Source: an uncultured Desulfobacterium sp.
GTDB taxonomy: Bacteria; Desulfobacterota; Desulfobacteria; Desulfobacterales; Desulfobacteraceae
DNA length: 7,889 bases
Assembly (NCBI GenBank): GCA_937124525.1
Contig: CAKZLA010000094.1
Coordinates: forward strand, 1-7,889
Direction: 5' to 3'
The position numbers and the translations under genes were made by a program. Positions 6,343 through 7,889 of the stretch are shown piece after piece. Position 1 is the first letter of the stretch. The number at the start of each line of letters is the position of its first letter. The notes beneath the pieces were generated by a model, which had not been told where the DNA came from, made no database searches, and saw only the letters and a list, made by a program, of their open reading frames with translations.

Positions 6343-6959
6343 ACAAGGCTCAAAATTTTTCGGAACTCTATCCAAGAGGAAACACGGGGACCGTCGACAA
6401 ACGATAAATGATGTCCGCGCGGATCAAACAGAACCGATTTTGTCTTTACAGGGAAGTTAGGTGCCTCAAGTATCTCGGGCAGGTCATCAAGAAATATATC
6501 GCAACCAATGTGACCACTGCGATCAAGTTTATCGCTTTTTTTTTCTCTAAAATTGATTGATCCACCTTCAACCAATGGTTGCCCATCAAAGACCAGATGC
6601 GAAAATATCCAGTTTCGGGCGGCCTCATGCAGGTCATATTTCGGCCCCATAAACGGATGTCTTGTCTTGTGACTCACGATAAAAAGCGAATGCCCCTCGT
6701 CACGTGCGGCAACCAGCGTATCAATTACAGATGGAAAAAACGTGGCGTCGTCCATACGAGCACCGTAGACATACCCCTGCATCTCGGTCCAGACGCCCTC
6801 CTGACCTTTGGCCCGAAGAGCATTCCGAACCGACACCTTGTCCACAGACGTGTCAGCAGGAATCACCCCCTGCTCGACCGCGACTTTGTGGAAAACGCCA
6901 TCGTAACAAACAATCGTATTGTCGAAATCAAGACCTATTTTCACCGGCTTACATTCCAT
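6339..6959 (-). CDS. HAD-superfamily phosphatase
   Basis: This 206-residue cytoplasmic hydrolase has the four HAD motifs in order. Motif I is GLDFDNT (9-15), with nucleophile Asp11 and general acid/base Asp13. Motif II is Ser96 in FIVSHKT. Motif III is a lysine in the REKKSDK stretch (138-144, probably Lys144). Motif IV is DIFLDDL (154-160), with Asp158-Asp159. A helical cap of about 60-70 residues between motifs I and II resembles C1-type HADs. By family it removes a phosphate from a small metabolite, and in this pathway a sugar phosphate or bisphosphate is likely. Classical heptose activation uses a distinct HAD, GmhB, which removes a phosphate between the kinase and nucleotidyltransferase steps; this protein is not recognisably GmhB but could fill that role. 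Its start is eight bases after the transketolase stop with a weak Shine-Dalgarno, and its stop overlaps the kinase start (ATGA), coupling phosphatase and kinase translation. Confidence 0.85.
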   Translation of the reverse strand: MECKPVKIGLDFDNTIVCYDGVFHKVAVEQGVIPADTSVDKVSVRNALRAKGQEGVWTEMQGYVYGARMDDATFFPSVIDTLVAARDEGHSLFIVSHKTRHPFMGPKYDLHEAARNWIFSHLVFDGQPLVEGGSINFREKKSDKLDRSGHIGCDIFLDDLPEILEAPNFPVKTKSVLFDPRGHHLSFVDGPRVSSWIEFRKILSLV

Positions 6960-6967
6960 TCTAAGTA

Positions 6968-7889
6968 CTAAATTTCGGCCAGAATGCGATTTTCTATACT
7001 CTGTGCATCGATTCCGAAATGGCGTCGTGCAAAAGCATGGTTACCAATCTCATGCAGAAAAGAGTCCGCAGTGGCAATGGAAACAAGTTTTGCATGCGGC
7101 ATTTTGTCACACGAAACAATCCACTCAGCAACAGCACTATTGAGGCCGCCTATTATACTGTGCTCTTCAACGACAGCAACCGTGCCAAATCGATCAAACA
7201 ATTCCTCCAGACGCCCAACATCCAGTGGTTTTACCGTATGAAAACTCTCGACATGTGTCGACACCCCTTTTGCCTTAAGTGCTTCAGCTGCCGCAACAAC
7301 TTCCGGTAAAATATTGCCGCAACCGATCAAGCAAACATCATTGCCCACCATAATTGTGGTTGCTTTACCAAGCTCAATCGAATGACCAAATTCGTTCTGG
7401 TGCACCTGAGGTTCGTTCTTCTTACCAAGCCGGATATATACGGGCTTGTTCTGTTGCAATGCAGCCCGCAACCCGCTGCGCAATTCCGCTCGGTCTGCCG
7501 GGGCGAAAACAACCATTCCGGGAAGGGATCGCAACATGGCGACATCTTCAAGAGAATGATGCGTCGGCCCGAGGGACGAATATGATAAACCCGACCCCGT
7601 ACCTACGATGATCACAGGCGCTTTATGATAACATACACCCACGCGAATCTGCTCCATGCAGCGCGTAGTTGTAAAGGGTGTGATCGTATAGATAACCGGA
7701 CGGAAACCACTAAGTGCCATTCCCGCGGCCATACTCATCATATTGGCTTCGGCAATTCCTGCTTGAAAAAAACGATCTGGGAAAGCATCTTTAAATGCAT
7801 TCATTTTAAGCGAACCTGTTAAATCGGCACATAATGCTACAACATCTTCATTCTCTTGTCCTAACTCATATAAACCATCTCCAAATCCC
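6968..7889 (-). CDS. Transketolase C-terminal subunit (split form), 5' partial
   Basis: About 306 residues are visible, open to the window edge at the N-terminal side; family length (about 310) suggests that only a few residues are missing. It contains the pyrimidine-binding domain with the thiamine-activating glutamate in FFQAGIAEANM (visible residue 47), the TITPF segment, the GLSYSSLGPTHHSLEDVAML loop, and a C-terminal domain with ESFHTVKPLD and VVEEHSIIGG. These are typical of the beta half of transketolases encoded as two polypeptides. The thiamine-diphosphate/Mg domain would be on a separate N-terminal subunit, expected just upstream beyond 7889. The enzyme moves two-carbon ketol units between sugar phosphates. 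A copy inside a polysaccharide locus points to dedicated synthesis of a ketose or chain-extended sugar rather than the housekeeping pentose phosphate pathway. DXS or a 2-oxoacid dehydrogenase beta subunit are less likely alternatives. The first visible 28 codons are AT-rich (about 37% GC). Confidence 0.9.
   Translation of the reverse strand, partial: GFGDGLYELGQENEDVVALCADLTGSLKMNAFKDAFPDRFFQAGIAEANMMSMAAGMALSGFRPVIYTITPFTTTRCMEQIRVGVCYHKAPVIIVGTGSGLSYSSLGPTHHSLEDVAMLRSLPGMVVFAPADRAELRSGLRAALQQNKPVYIRLGKKNEPQVHQNEFGHSIELGKATTIMVGNDVCLIGCGNILPEVVAAAEALKAKGVSTHVESFHTVKPLDVGRLEELFDRFGTVAVVEEHSIIGGLNSAVAEWIVSCDKMPHAKLVSIATADSFLHEIGNHAFARRHFGIDAQSIENRILAEI

Noticed and set aside
6343..6375. Upstream TTG start for the APH-fold kinase
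   Set aside because: It would overlap the HAD gene by 37 bp and use a rare start, while the ATG at 6342 gives a classical ATGA overlap.
6041..6460. Plus-strand open frame of 139 codons across the HAD/kinase junction
   Set aside because: It is antisense to two well-supported genes and has no family-like sequence; shadow frame.
6579..6971. Plus-strand open frame of 130 codons opposite the HAD gene
   Set aside because: It is antisense to the HAD motifs, rich in unlikely residue patterns, and has no ribosome site of note.
1..7889. CRISPR array, tRNA, insertion sequence or terminator
   Set aside because: Coding density leaves no room for an array. No spaced repeats, tRNA-like elements, transposase motifs, terminal inverted repeats or GC-hairpin plus T-run were found by eye on either strand.

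Overview
The window holds nine protein genes, all on the minus strand. They form one almost gapless run that reads as part of a surface-polysaccharide locus (O-antigen, capsule or related glycan) of a Gram-negative bacterium. The grounds are a Wzm/Wzt-type ABC-2 exporter pair at the low-coordinate end, preceded in transcription by sugar-phosphate and nucleotide-activation enzymes. A proteobacterium, perhaps an alphaproteobacterium, is plausible from the mixed ATG/GTG starts, AGGAG-type ribosome sites and middling GC. That placement is a guess, and nothing in the window fixes the taxon.

In transcription order (high to low coordinates): the C-terminal subunit of a split transketolase (7889-6968, 5' end off the window); a small HAD-fold phosphatase (6959-6339); an APH-fold small-molecule kinase (6342-5296, ATGA overlap with the HAD gene); a class I SAM methyltransferase (5270-4602); a zinc-dependent medium-chain dehydrogenase (4593-3544); a two-domain nucleotidyltransferase-PfkB kinase related to HldE but with the domains in reverse order (3526-2045); a sugar-1-phosphate nucleotidyltransferase (2048-1314, GTGA overlap). 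A 146-bp gap follows, the only one of any size, and then the exporter permease (1167-379) and its ATPase (382 to the window edge, ATGA overlap).

The first seven genes look like a self-contained cassette that builds and activates an unusual sugar. Transketolase would move a two-carbon unit to make a ketose phosphate. The dehydrogenase, phosphatase, kinase and methyltransferase would tailor it. The HldE-like protein and the second nucleotidyltransferase would give a nucleotide-activated sugar, possibly two. The exporter would then carry the finished lipid-linked glycan across the inner membrane. No glycosyltransferase, GmhA-type isomerase or transketolase N-terminal subunit is visible; they may lie outside the window. 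The sugar itself cannot be named from sequence. A heptose, a heptulose or an O-methylated derivative is the leading idea, because both HldE halves are related to heptose enzymes.

The methyltransferase gene is clearly AT-richer than its neighbours (one 60-base stretch is 25% GC, against 62% for one in the HldE-like gene), so the locus appears mosaic. No tRNA, rRNA, CRISPR array, insertion sequence or convincing terminator was seen. No stretch longer than 146 bases is without a gene.
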